Below are positions 1 to 6,774 of a stretch of 8,633 nt of DNA, piece after piece. Source of the DNA: Streptomyces katrae (GTDB lineage Bacteria > Actinomycetota > Actinomycetes > Streptomycetales > Streptomycetaceae). Below the pieces are notes generated by a model that saw only the letters and a program-made list of their open reading frames with translations, did no database searches and was not told the DNA's origin. A program made the translations under genes and the position numbers. Each line of letters opens with the position of its first letter. The first letter of the stretch is position 1. The stretch is from assembly GCF_000966975.1 (NCBI RefSeq), contig NZ_JZWV01000878.1, positions 1 to 8,633 of the forward strand, given 5' to 3'.

Positions 1-35
1 CCCGGCCCTCCTCCCCAGAGCGGAGTACGTCGTGA
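1..35 (+). CDS. 3' tail of an upstream gene (partial, tentative)
   Basis: Reading from base 3, eleven codons run to a TGA at 33-35, giving a tail ending RPSSPERSTS. The stop shares four bases (GTGA, 32-35) with the GTG start of the next gene, the same overlap seen three more times in this window, which suggests translational coupling. Too little is visible to name a product. The other two forward frames are also open to the window edge, so this rests only on the overlap geometry. Confidence 0.35.
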   Translation, partial: RPSSPERSTS

Positions 36-1079
36 ACCCCTCAGCCCCCACCCTGGCCCTCGTGGAGAGCCCGGTCCAGCTGCTCAACGTGCTGGAGTGG
101 GCCCACACCCGGAGCGGGGACGGCGGCCCGCTGCTGACCGCCGTCCCCCGCCAGCCCGGCCCCGCGCCGGATGGCCGGCCTGGCCCGGGGCGAGGGCCAC
201 GCCGTGCACTGGCAGGAGGCCCGCGGCGGCTCCGGCTCCCCGGCCGGCGCCCTCGCCGCCCTGGCCACCGCCGTGCGCCGGGCGGAGCGGATCCTGGTCG
301 GCGACCCCTTCTCCCGCCTCCTCCAGCTGCTGCTGGTCCCGGCCCGGGCCGCCGAGCTGGTCGTCGTGGACGACGGCACCGCCACCATGGAGTTCGTCGC
401 GCAGCTCGGCCGGGGCGAGCGGCTGCGCCGCTGGCACCGCACCGGCGGCGGGCCCGCGGCCCGGGCCCGGGAGCTCGCCTACGCCCCGGTGTCGGGCACC
501 GCCCGGCGCCGGCTGACCCCGCGCGGGGGGCGGGCCGTCGAACTGTTCACCTCGATGCCGGTCACCCCGCCGCCGGGGGCCCGGCTGCGGGTCAACGACT
601 TCGCCTGGACCCGGGCCCGCTTCGGCCCGCCCCGCCTGACCAAGGGCACCGACCTGGTGGGCACCTCCCTGGTGGAGACCGGGGTGGTCGACCCCTTCCG
701 CTACCTCGACGCCGTACGCGCCCTGGCCCGGGAGCACGGCGTGACCCGTTACTTCGCGCACCGCCGGGAGTCGCCGGAGAAGCTGCGCGCGCTGAGCGAG
801 GCGACCGGGCTGGAGATCGTACGCCCGGACCTGCCGCTGGAGCTGATCGCCCAGCGGGGCCCCATCGGCCGTACGATCGTCAGCTTTCCGTCCACGGTCG
901 TCCACACGCTGCCGTACGCGCTCACCGGCACCGGCGTGACGGTCGCCGTATGCGATATCGACCCCGCCTGGCTCACCGCCACCGCCTCGCCCAGGGCCCG
1001 CGGCTTCCTCGCCGGAGTGGCCGGCACCGCCCGTGATGTGCGCAGACTCCCCCTGCGAGCGGCTCCCGCGGCCGGATGA
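32..1079 (+). pseudogene. Sialyl/polysialyltransferase-like protein, reading frame broken by an indel
   Basis: Two reading frames together make one protein of about 348 residues. The first starts at GTG 32, with GGAG at 22-25 six bases upstream, and carries ESPVQLLNVLEW (65-100). This is the N-terminal 'SP.QL.N..E' signature of sialyltransferase/polysialyltransferase-like proteins (GT52-related). The second frame continues with RRMAGLARGEGH from about 165 and runs to TGA 1079. It contains VVVDDGTATMEF, with DDGT at 369-380, YFAHRRES (750-773) and SFPSTVVHTLP (882-914). The HR-E and S-S-T boxes resemble the CMP-sugar-binding motifs of that superfamily. The shift lies between about 138 and 165. 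It is compatible with one extra C in the CCCCC run at 145-149, or with two missing bases. In frame 3 the first upstream stop is TGA 135-137, and the internal ATG at 171 has no ribosome binding site, so a shorter intact gene is unlikely. The likely role is adding sugar acids to a wall glycopolymer such as a Kdn/teichulosonic acid. That family call is from motif memory. A sequencing error is as likely as a real mutation. Confidence 0.6.
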
Positions 1080-1173
1080 GCGCGCGAGTTTACCCCCGGG
1101 CGCATCCGATCATGCGTCCAGAGGCCGCTTTTCTTTCCCCTAACGGCATGAATTTCTGGTGATCTCCAGACAG

Positions 1174-1202
1174 TTGACCCATCCGTGCGCCTACCCTTAA
1201 AC
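1174..1202 (+). promoter_or_regulatory. Candidate promoter of the M20 amidohydrolase gene
   Basis: TTGACC at 1174-1179 matches the -35 consensus well. At 17-bp spacing the -10 position is TTAAAC (1197-1202), a weak match. A better -10, TACCCT (1192-1197), sits only 12 bp from the -35 box, but it is seven bases ahead of GTG 1205, as expected for a leaderless transcript. The 137-bp gap between genes otherwise holds a T-rich patch around 1127-1140 and a short 5-bp inverted repeat (CGCAT 1101-1105, ATGCG 1112-1116). Confidence 0.35.
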
Positions 1203-1216
1203 GGGTGAACCAGTTG

Positions 1217-2461
1217 ATGTCCCGCGAGTCCCTGCCCGCCCTGCCCGGCAAGCCCGACCGGCCCGAGCTGCCCGGCAAGCTTCCGGATCACCTGCGTGCC
1301 GAACTGATCGCCTTCCGTCGCGACTTGCACATGCACCCCGAACTAGGACACCAGGAGTTCCGCACCACGGCGGCGATCAAGGCGCGGCTGGAGAAGGCGG
1401 GGCTCCGGCCAAGGGTGCTGAAGTCCGGCACGGGGCTGATCTGTGACGTCGGCACCTGGGACGGGGGGCGGCCGATGCTGGCCCTGCGCGCGGACATCGA
1501 CGCCCTGCCCATCCCCGACGCCAAGACGCACGTCCCGTACCGCTCGACGGTCCCGGACCGGGCCCACGCCTGCGGCCACGACGTGCACACCTCCGTCGTC
1601 CTCGGCGCCGGCCTGGTGCTCGCCGAGCTCGACCGCCAGGGCCTGCTGCCGCGCCCGGTGCGGCTGCTGTTCCAGCCCGCCGAGGAGGTGCTGCCCGGCG
1701 GGGCCACCGAGGCGATCGACTCAGGGGTACTGGAGGGCGTCGGCCAGATGATCGCGGTGCACTGCGACCCGCGCGTGGACGCGGGACGGATCGGGCTGCG
1801 GTCCGGTCCGATCACCTCGGCCTGCGACCGGCTGGAGGTCACCCTCACGGGCCCCGGCGGCCACACCGCCCGCCCGCACCTGACCACCGACATGGTCACC
1901 GCCGCCGCCCGGGTCGCCGTGGACGTGCCGGCCCTGCTGACCCGCCGGATGGACGCCCGCTCGGGCATGTCGGTCACCTGGGGCCGGATCGAGTCCGGGC
2001 ACGCCTGCAACGTCATCCCGATGCACGCGGAGCTCTCCGGCACCGTCCGCTGCCTGGACCTGAACGCCTGGTACGAGGCCCCGGACATGATCTACGCGGC
2101 CATCGACGAGGTCGCGACGATGCACGGGGCCAAGTTCGAGATCAACCACGTGCGCGGGGTGCCGCCCGTGGTGAACGACCCGGTGGTCACCGAACTGCTC
2201 AGGGAGTCCATGGCGGCCCGGCGCGGCATCGAGTCGGTCGAGGACACCGAGCAGAGCCTCGGCGGAGAGGACTTCTCCTGGTACCTGGAGCACGTCCCGG
2301 GCGCGATGGCCCGCCTCGGCGTCCGCAAGCCCGGCGACACCGCCAAGCGGGACCTGCACCGGGGCGACTTCGACGTCGACGAGTCCGCGATCGAGGTCGG
2401 CGTGGAGTTCTTCACGGCCGCCGCCCTGCTCGACGGGCGCCGATCAAGGCCCTCCACGTAA
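1217..2461 (+). CDS. M20D-family metal-dependent amidohydrolase
   Basis: This is a cytoplasmic metallo-amidohydrolase of 414 residues, of the hippurate hydrolase / N-acyl-amino-acid hydrolase / ILR1-like type, which cleaves an acyl-amino acid amide bond. The M20D landmarks come in order: FRRDLHMHPELG (33-44), ALRADIDALPIP (89-100), HACGHDVHTS (117-126), LLFQPAEEVLPGGA (150-163), VHCDPRVDAGRIG (181-193), the dimerisation-domain GPGGHTARPH (212-221), LGGEDFSWYLE (348-358) and DLHRGDF (379-385). The expected metal ligands are all present: C119, H121, E157, H182 and H381, with E156 as likely general base, so it should be active. Length is normal for the family. ATG 1217 is preferred because GGGTGA (1203-1208) lies eight bases upstream. 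GTG 1205, in the same frame, would add MNQL and suit only a leaderless mRNA. No copy of the nucleoside-module palindrome lies upstream, and a hairpin separates it from the next gene, so it is probably a separate unit. The true substrate cannot be read from the sequence. Confidence 0.92.
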   Translation: MSRESLPALPGKPDRPELPGKLPDHLRAELIAFRRDLHMHPELGHQEFRTTAAIKARLEKAGLRPRVLKSGTGLICDVGTWDGGRPMLALRADIDALPIPDAKTHVPYRSTVPDRAHACGHDVHTSVVLGAGLVLAELDRQGLLPRPVRLLFQPAEEVLPGGATEAIDSGVLEGVGQMIAVHCDPRVDAGRIGLRSGPITSACDRLEVTLTGPGGHTARPHLTTDMVTAAARVAVDVPALLTRRMDARSGMSVTWGRIESGHACNVIPMHAELSGTVRCLDLNAWYEAPDMIYAAIDEVATMHGAKFEINHVRGVPPVVNDPVVTELLRESMAARRGIESVEDTEQSLGGEDFSWYLEHVPGAMARLGVRKPGDTAKRDLHRGDFDVDESAIEVGVEFFTAAALLDGRRSRPST

Positions 2462-2510
2462 AAAATCAAGTAAATCTCCGTACAACATCAGCGGGTCCCC
2501 TGTCGGACCT

Positions 2511-2539
2511 GTCCAGCCCTTGGTACACAAGGGCTGGAC
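2511..2539 (+). terminator. Hairpin terminator after the amidohydrolase gene
   Basis: GTCCAGCCCTTG (2511-2522) and CAAGGGCTGGAC (2528-2539) form a perfect 12-bp stem with a five-base loop, 49 bases after the stop codon. No T-run follows, which is common in actinobacterial terminators. A role as a protein-binding palindrome cannot be excluded. Confidence 0.65.
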
Positions 2540-2606
2540 GCTCCCGCTGTTACCAACCGGTCACTGTCCGGTTCGCGACGATCCGATAACGACTCATGAA
2601 CGGGCC

Positions 2607-2634
2607 TTTAACTGACATCTACGCGCGTTACGAT
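2607..2634 (+). promoter_or_regulatory. Candidate promoter of the BMP lipoprotein gene
   Basis: TACGAT at 2629-2634 is a good Streptomyces -10 element of the TANNNT class. TTTAAC at 2607-2612 lies 16 bp upstream as a weak -35. The palindrome at 2619-2630 fills the spacer and overlaps the -10 by two bases, the usual position for a repressor operator. This implies a leader of roughly 50 bases to the TTG start. Confidence 0.4.
2619..2630 (+). promoter_or_regulatory. Putative operator, copy 1 (upstream of the BMP lipoprotein)
   Basis: CTACGCGCGTTA is a 12-bp near-palindrome, differing from the perfect CTACGCGCGTAG in the last two bases. On the minus strand it shows GCGCGTAGA, the half shared exactly by the other two copies (3898-3909, 8553-8564). 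It overlaps a candidate -10 box. It is inferred to be the binding site of a dimeric repressor controlling nucleoside uptake and salvage. Confidence 0.6.
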
Positions 2635-2691
2635 CGCCGCGAAACCAGCGCCGGTCGTGGCGCTTCGGTCAGGTTTTGAAGGAGCCTCCCC

Positions 2692-3759
2692 TTGCGCCGG
2701 ATCACCAGGATCGCCACCGTGGGCATCGCGTCCGCGGCGCTGGCCCTCTCGGCCACCGCCTGTGGCGGGAAGAAGTCCTCGGACGCCTCGTCCTCCTCGT
2801 CCTCCTCCTCGGAGTCGAAGAGCGCCAGCGCCGCCATCGCGTACGACGTCGGCGGCCGCGGCGACCAGTCGTTCAACGACGCCGCCTACGCGGGCCTGGA
2901 GAAGGCCGCGAAGGACCTCAAGGTCAAGACCGCCGAGGCGGAGCCGACCGAGGGCGAGAGCGAGGCCGACAAGGTCCAGCGCCTCACCGAGCTGGCGCGC
3001 AAGGGCAACAACCCGGTCATCGGCGTCGGCTTCTCCTACGCCCCGGCCATCGAGAAGGTCGCGAAGAAGTTCCCGAACACCACGTTCGGCATCATCGACG
3101 ACACCTCCAAGACCGGCTCGAACATCGCGAACCTGGTCTTCAACGAGGAGCAGGGCTCCTACCTGGCCGGCGTCGCCGCCGCCAAGGCGTCCAAGACCGG
3201 AACGGTCGGCTTCATCGGCGGTGTCGAGGTCCCGCTGATCAAGAAGTTCCAGGCGGGCTTCGAGCAGGGCGTCAAGGACACCAACCCGAACGCCAAGGTG
3301 CTGTCGGCCTACCTGACCCAGCCGCCGGACTTCTCGGGCTTCGCCAAGCCGGACCTCGGCAAGGCCGCCGCCAAGGGCCAGCTCGACGGTGGCGCCGACG
3401 TGATCTACGCCGCCGCCGGCCTCGCGGGCTCGGGCGCCATCGAGGCCGCCTCCTCCGCCGGCAAGTGGGCCATCGGTGTCGACTCGGACCAGTACAACCA
3501 GCCCGGTCTGGCGAAGTACAAGGACCACATCCTGACCTCGGTCACCAAGGACGTCTCCCTCGCGGTCTTCGACCTGATCAAGTCGGTCAAGGACGGCAAG
3601 CCGGAGTCCGGTGAGGTCCGCTACGGCCTGGACAAGAACGGTGTCGCCCTGGCGGACTCCAACCCGCAGTACAAGGCGATGAGCGACGTCACCGCCGCGG
3701 TGGAGAAGGCCAAGGCCGACATCATCGCCAAGAAGATCAACGTCAAGACCGCGCCGTAA
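2692..3759 (+). CDS. BMP-family nucleoside-binding lipoprotein of an ABC importer
   Basis: This is the extracytoplasmic binding protein (355 residues) of the BMP/Med/PnrA family, whose characterised members bind purine and other nucleosides. It starts at TTG 2692 with GAAGGAG at 2678-2684, seven bases upstream. Residues 1-23 form a signal peptide with an RR pair, a hydrophobic core and ATA-C24 as the lipobox. Ala at -3 is less usual than Leu but seen in actinobacteria. A Ser/Asp/Lys-rich linker (27-45, eight serines in a row at 33-40) tethers the domain to the membrane. Family motifs follow: YDVGGRGDQSFND (51-63), GFSYAPAIEKVAKKFPN (113-129), NLVFNEEQGSYLAG (147-160), VGFIGGVEVPLIKKFQAGF (172-190), DVIYAAAGLAGSG (236-248) and WAIGVDSDQYN (259-269). 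The transporter genes follow after a hairpin-containing gap, so it is likely made on a separate and more abundant transcript. Some relatives carry two such lipoproteins at this locus (from memory); only one is present here. The ligand is inferred to be nucleosides because cdd and deoA follow. Confidence 0.93.
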   Translation: MRRITRIATVGIASAALALSATACGGKKSSDASSSSSSSSESKSASAAIAYDVGGRGDQSFNDAAYAGLEKAAKDLKVKTAEAEPTEGESEADKVQRLTELARKGNNPVIGVGFSYAPAIEKVAKKFPNTTFGIIDDTSKTGSNIANLVFNEEQGSYLAGVAAAKASKTGTVGFIGGVEVPLIKKFQAGFEQGVKDTNPNAKVLSAYLTQPPDFSGFAKPDLGKAAAKGQLDGGADVIYAAAGLAGSGAIEAASSAGKWAIGVDSDQYNQPGLAKYKDHILTSVTKDVSLAVFDLIKSVKDGKPESGEVRYGLDKNGVALADSNPQYKAMSDVTAAVEKAKADIIAKKINVKTAP

Positions 3760-3790
3760 GGCCCCTGTCTGACGCCTGATTCGTGGTCTC

Positions 3791-3827
3791 CGGGGTCCGG
3801 AAGCGGTCAACCCGCTCCCGGACCCCG
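3791..3827 (+). terminator. Long hairpin after the lipoprotein gene
   Basis: CGGGGTCCGG (3791-3800) pairs with CCGGACCCCG (3818-3827). Inside, AGCGG (3802-3806) pairs with CCGCT (3812-3816). The result is 15 base pairs with one A/C mismatch and a five-base TCAAC loop, starting 32 bases after the stop. It is a strong GC-rich structure with no T-run, and probably a full or partial terminator that keeps the lipoprotein transcript more abundant than the transporter transcript. Confidence 0.65.
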
Positions 3828-3856
3828 TACCGCGTCTCCGCCCCCAGTCCGTGCGG

Positions 3857-3883
3857 ACTTGTGGCCAGTTGGCCGCAAGTTTT
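3857..3883 (+). terminator. Second hairpin with a short T-run
   Basis: ACTTGTGGCC (3857-3866) pairs with GGCCGCAAGT (3871-3880) around an AGTT loop: 10 bp including one G-U wobble. TTTT at 3880-3883 follows directly. With the hairpin at 3791-3827 this looks like a tandem terminator. It lies 15 bases upstream of the operator palindrome at 3898, so it ends before the next unit's control region. Confidence 0.45.
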
Positions 3884-3897
3884 CACTTCCGACAGTG

Positions 3898-3909
3898 CTA
3901 CGCGCGTAG
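3898..3909 (+). promoter_or_regulatory. Putative operator, copy 2 (upstream of the transporter operon)
   Basis: CTACGCGCGTAG is a perfect 12-bp palindrome about 95 bases before the ATPase start. It is the best copy of the three in this window. Its right half overlaps a possible -10 (TAGAGG, 3907-3912), with TTCACT (3882-3887) as a poorly spaced -35 (19 bp), so the promoter itself is uncertain. A pyrimidine-rich leader with no other visible structure runs from here to the gene. Confidence 0.65.
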
Positions 3910-3989
3910 AGGCATCGTGGACGCGATACCTTCTCTCCCCGCCCTGTCCTCCTCCTGCCACTTGGCTCAATCCCGGCTCCTTCCGCGCC

Positions 3990-3995
3990 AAGGAG
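3990..3995 (+). promoter_or_regulatory. Ribosome binding site that decides the ABC ATPase start
   Basis: AAGGAG is the only strong Shine-Dalgarno sequence near the start of the ATPase frame. In-frame codons after it are TGC, GTC (4001), ATC (4004) and AAC, with no ATG, GTG or TTG. ATC sits eight bases downstream, and GTC five. The earlier in-frame GTG/TTG codons (3851, 3869, 3917, 3962) have no such site. Confidence 0.6.
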
Positions 3996-4003
3996 AGTGC
4001 GTC

Positions 4004-5662
4004 ATCAACGCGTCCAGCCCCCCTCTCGCCGTAGAACTGCACGGCATCACCAAGCGTTTCCCCGGCGTCGTCGCCAACAAGGACATCGCCATCTCCGTCC
4101 GCAAGGGCACGGTCCACGCCCTCATCGGTGAGAACGGCGCCGGCAAGTCGACCCTGATGAAGATCCTCTACGGCATGCAGAAGCCGGACGAGGGCACCAT
4201 CGCCATCGACGGGGAGCAGGTCTCCTTCAACAACCCCGGCGAGGCCATCGCCCGCGGCATCGGCATGGTCCACCAGCACTTCATGCTGGCCGACAACCTT
4301 ACGGTCCTGGAGAACGTCGTCCTCGGCGGCGAGAAGCTCTACGGCATCGGCGGCAAGGCCCGCAAGAAGATCATGGAGATCTCGGACGCCTACGGCCTCG
4401 GCGTGCGGCCCGACGCCCTGATCGAGGACCTCGGCGTCGCCGACCGCCAGCGCGTGGAGATCCTCAAGGTCCTCTACCGCGGCGCCAAGACCCTCATCCT
4501 CGACGAGCCCACCGCCGTGCTCGTGCCGCAGGAAGTGGACGCGCTCTTCGACAACCTGCGCGAGCTCAAGGCCGAGGGCCTGACGGTCATCTTCATCTCG
4601 CACAAGCTGGGCGAGGTGCTGAAGGTCGCCGACGACATCACCGTCATCCGCCGCGGCACCACGGTCGGCACCGCCGACCCGAAGACGGCCACGACCAAGC
4701 AGCTCGCCGAGCTCATGGTCGGCACCGAGCTGCCCTCGCCGGAGACCCGCGAGTCCACGGTGACCACGACCCCGATGCTGAAGGTCGAGGGCCTGACGGT
4801 CGCCGAGTCCGGCACCGTCACCACCCCCGAGACCTCCGCACCGGTCCTGGGTGACTCCGACACCGACCTGCGCGAGGCCCCGGTCGCCGGCCGCCTGCTG
4901 CTCGACGACGTCGCCTTCACCATCCACAAGGGCGAGATCCTCGGCATCGCCGGCGTCGAGGGCAACGGCCAGACGGAGCTGATCGAGGCCCTCATGGGCA
5001 TGATCGCCCCGGACGCGGGCGTCATCACCCTCGACGGCGCCGACATCACCAGGATGCCGGTCCGCAAGCGCCGCGAGGGCGGCATCGGCTACATCCCCGA
5101 GGACCGCCACCGGCACGGCCTGCTGCTGGAAGCCCCCCTCTGGGAGAACCGCATCCTCGGCCACGTCACCGAGAAGCCCAACTCCAAGGGCGGCATCCTC
5201 GACCCGAAGGCCGCCCGCAAGGACACCGAGCGGATCGTGCGCGAGTACGACGTCCGCACCCCCGGCATCGACGTCACCGCGGCCTCCCTCTCCGGCGGCA
5301 ACCAGCAGAAGCTGATCGTCGGCCGCGAGATGAGCCACAATCCGAAGTTCCTGATCGCCGCCCACCCCACCCGCGGTGTGGACGTCGGCGCGCAGGCGCA
5401 GATCTGGGACGCCATCCGCGAGGCCCGCCGCGAGGGCCTGGCCGTGCTCCTGATCTCGGCCGACCTGGACGAGCTGATCGGCCTGTCCGACACCCTCCGG
5501 GTCATCTACCGCGGCCGCCTGGTCGCCGACGCCGACCCGGCGACGATCACCCCCGAGGAGCTCGGCACCGCCATGACCGGCGCCGCCAGCGGGCACCTCG
5601 AAGCCCATGACGACCACTCCACCGGGGTCGACGGCGACACCACGGAGGACGAGGCCCGATGA
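4004..5662 (+). CDS. Nucleoside ABC importer, dual-domain ATPase subunit
   Basis: This is the cytoplasmic motor of the importer (552 residues from ATC 4004), with two fused nucleotide-binding domains as in YufO/RbsA-type proteins. NBD1: Walker A GENGAGKST (42-50), Q-loop MVHQHFM (88-94), signature LGVADRQ (143-149, degenerate against LSxGxxQ), Walker B LILDEP (164-169), switch H200. NBD2: Walker A GVEGNGQTE (317-325, lysine replaced by Q323), IPEDRHRHG (364-372), canonical signature LSGGNQQ (429-435), Walker B LIAAHPTRGVD (450-460, with His454 where the catalytic Glu usually is) and ISADLDE (484-490, with no switch His). A linker at 262-297 is rich in T, S and acidic residues. The start is uncertain: GTG 3851, GTG 3917 or TTG 3962 would extend the frame upstream with sequence unlike the family, while AAGGAG at 3990-3995 points to ATC 4004, or to a former GTG now read as GTC 4001. 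The stop overlaps the next gene's ATG (ATGA, 5659-5662). It is first in an operon with two permeases and cdd. Confidence 0.92.
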   Translation: MNASSPPLAVELHGITKRFPGVVANKDIAISVRKGTVHALIGENGAGKSTLMKILYGMQKPDEGTIAIDGEQVSFNNPGEAIARGIGMVHQHFMLADNLTVLENVVLGGEKLYGIGGKARKKIMEISDAYGLGVRPDALIEDLGVADRQRVEILKVLYRGAKTLILDEPTAVLVPQEVDALFDNLRELKAEGLTVIFISHKLGEVLKVADDITVIRRGTTVGTADPKTATTKQLAELMVGTELPSPETRESTVTTTPMLKVEGLTVAESGTVTTPETSAPVLGDSDTDLREAPVAGRLLLDDVAFTIHKGEILGIAGVEGNGQTELIEALMGMIAPDAGVITLDGADITRMPVRKRREGGIGYIPEDRHRHGLLLEAPLWENRILGHVTEKPNSKGGILDPKAARKDTERIVREYDVRTPGIDVTAASLSGGNQQKLIVGREMSHNPKFLIAAHPTRGVDVGAQAQIWDAIREARREGLAVLLISADLDELIGLSDTLRVIYRGRLVADADPATITPEELGTAMTGAASGHLEAHDDHSTGVDGDTTEDEAR

Positions 5663-6774
5663 AGAAATTCGACAAGGACCGGCTGCTCCTGGCAGCCGCC
5701 GGACCGGTGCTCGCACTGGTCAGCGCCCTGGTGCTGACGATGATCGTGCTGGCCGCTTCGGGCGTGGACCCGATCGACCCGCTGCGGATCATGATCGAGC
5801 AGGCGGGTTACGAGGACATCCAGGTCCTGATCGTCAACCAGGCCGGCATCTACTTCCTGGCAGCCCTGGCCGTGGCCATCGGTTTCCGGATGAACCTCTT
5901 CAACATCGGCGTGGACGGCCAGTACCGCCTCGCCGCGATGGTCTCCGCCGTGGTCGGTGCGGCGGTCTCGCTGCCCGCCCCGCTGCACATCCTGCTGATC
6001 GTGCTCATCGCCATGGCGACCGGCGCCTTCTGGGCGGGCATCGCGGGCATCCTCAAGGCGCGCCGCGGCGTGAGCGAGGTCGTCTCCACGATCATGCTCA
6101 ACGCCATCGCGACCTCTCTGATCGCCTGGCTGATCCTGCCGAAGAACCTCGGCGTGCAGCCGGCCGGCTCGAACGACCTCACGACCGGTGACATCCCGGA
6201 GTCCGGCTGGTTCCCGGCCGTCTCCCTGTCCGGCGGCGACATCTACGGCTTCACCTTCATCGCCTTCGCGCTCGGCGTCGTCTACTGGTTCGTGCTCAAC
6301 CGCACCCGCTTCGGCTTCGACCTGCGCGCCTCCGGCGCCAGCGAGTCCGCCGCGCAGGCCTCCGGCGTCGAGCCCAAGAAGATGATCATGACCGCGATGC
6401 TCATCTCGGGCGCGGTCGCGGGTCTGACCGGTATGCCGCTGCTGCTCGGCGAGTCGCACACGTACAACCTGTCCTTCCCCCTGGGCGTCGGCTTCACCGG
6501 CATCACCGTGGCCCTGCTCGGGCGCAACAACCCGATCGGCATCTTCTTCTCGGCCTTCCTGATCGCCTTCATCGACAAGGCGTCCGCGGGTCTCGACACC
6601 GAGGGCTACGCCAAGGAGATCGGCACGATCATGCAGGGCCTGATCGTGATCGCGGTCGTCGTCAGCTACGAGCTCGTCCGCCGCTACGGCATCCGCCGCC
6701 AGCAGCAGAAGGTCGGCGAAGAGCTGGCCGCCGGCCACGCCCTCAAGACCGACAACAAGGAGGTCGCGGCGTGA
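5659..6774 (+). CDS. Nucleoside ABC importer permease 1 (BPD_transp_2 type)
   Basis: This integral membrane subunit has 371 residues. ATG 5659 overlaps the ATPase stop by four bases, with GGAGG at 5644-5648 upstream. Hydrophobic segments lie at about 9-34, 55-75, 90-132 (two helices), 141-161, 194-213, 241-263, 275-306 and 322-340. The family landmark NLFNIGVDGQY (79-89) is present, as are EVVSTIMLN (140-148) and GFTGITVALLGRNNPIG (278-294), typical of the YufP-like permeases that work with BMP proteins. A charged cytoplasmic tail (341-371) follows. Its partner is the next gene. Together they form the transmembrane channel through which the ATPase drives nucleosides delivered by the lipoprotein. 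Length is usual for this subunit. Confidence 0.93.
   Translation: MKKFDKDRLLLAAAGPVLALVSALVLTMIVLAASGVDPIDPLRIMIEQAGYEDIQVLIVNQAGIYFLAALAVAIGFRMNLFNIGVDGQYRLAAMVSAVVGAAVSLPAPLHILLIVLIAMATGAFWAGIAGILKARRGVSEVVSTIMLNAIATSLIAWLILPKNLGVQPAGSNDLTTGDIPESGWFPAVSLSGGDIYGFTFIAFALGVVYWFVLNRTRFGFDLRASGASESAAQASGVEPKKMIMTAMLISGAVAGLTGMPLLLGESHTYNLSFPLGVGFTGITVALLGRNNPIGIFFSAFLIAFIDKASAGLDTEGYAKEIGTIMQGLIVIAVVVSYELVRRYGIRRQQQKVGEELAAGHALKTDNKEVAA

Noticed and set aside
1101..1116. CGCAT/ATGCG inverted repeat after the first gene as a terminator
   Set aside because: The arms are only five base pairs with a six-base loop. The T-rich patch starts about ten bases later, too far for an intrinsic terminator.
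2788..2826. TCC/TCG run as a possible tandem repeat or phase-variable tract
   Set aside because: It encodes the serine-rich linker after the lipobox. Mixed serine codons and a flexible-tether role explain it, so an unstable repeat is not needed.
2608..3810. A 400-codon minus-strand frame opposite the lipoprotein gene
   Set aside because: It has the same shadow character and is rich in G, D, R and L. It also spans the promoter and terminator of the real gene on the other strand.
3917..4003. GTG 3917 or TTG 3962 as the ATPase start
   Set aside because: Both lack a Shine-Dalgarno. The encoded leader (IPSLPALSSSCHLAQSR and so on) is unlike any ATPase N-terminus, while AAGGAG stands just before the conserved part.
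3743..5716. A 657-codon open frame on the minus strand
   Set aside because: It mirrors the ABC ATPase gene. Its translation is low-complexity (G, D, V, A, L), with no family motif and no sensible start. It is a codon-bias shadow of high-GC coding DNA.
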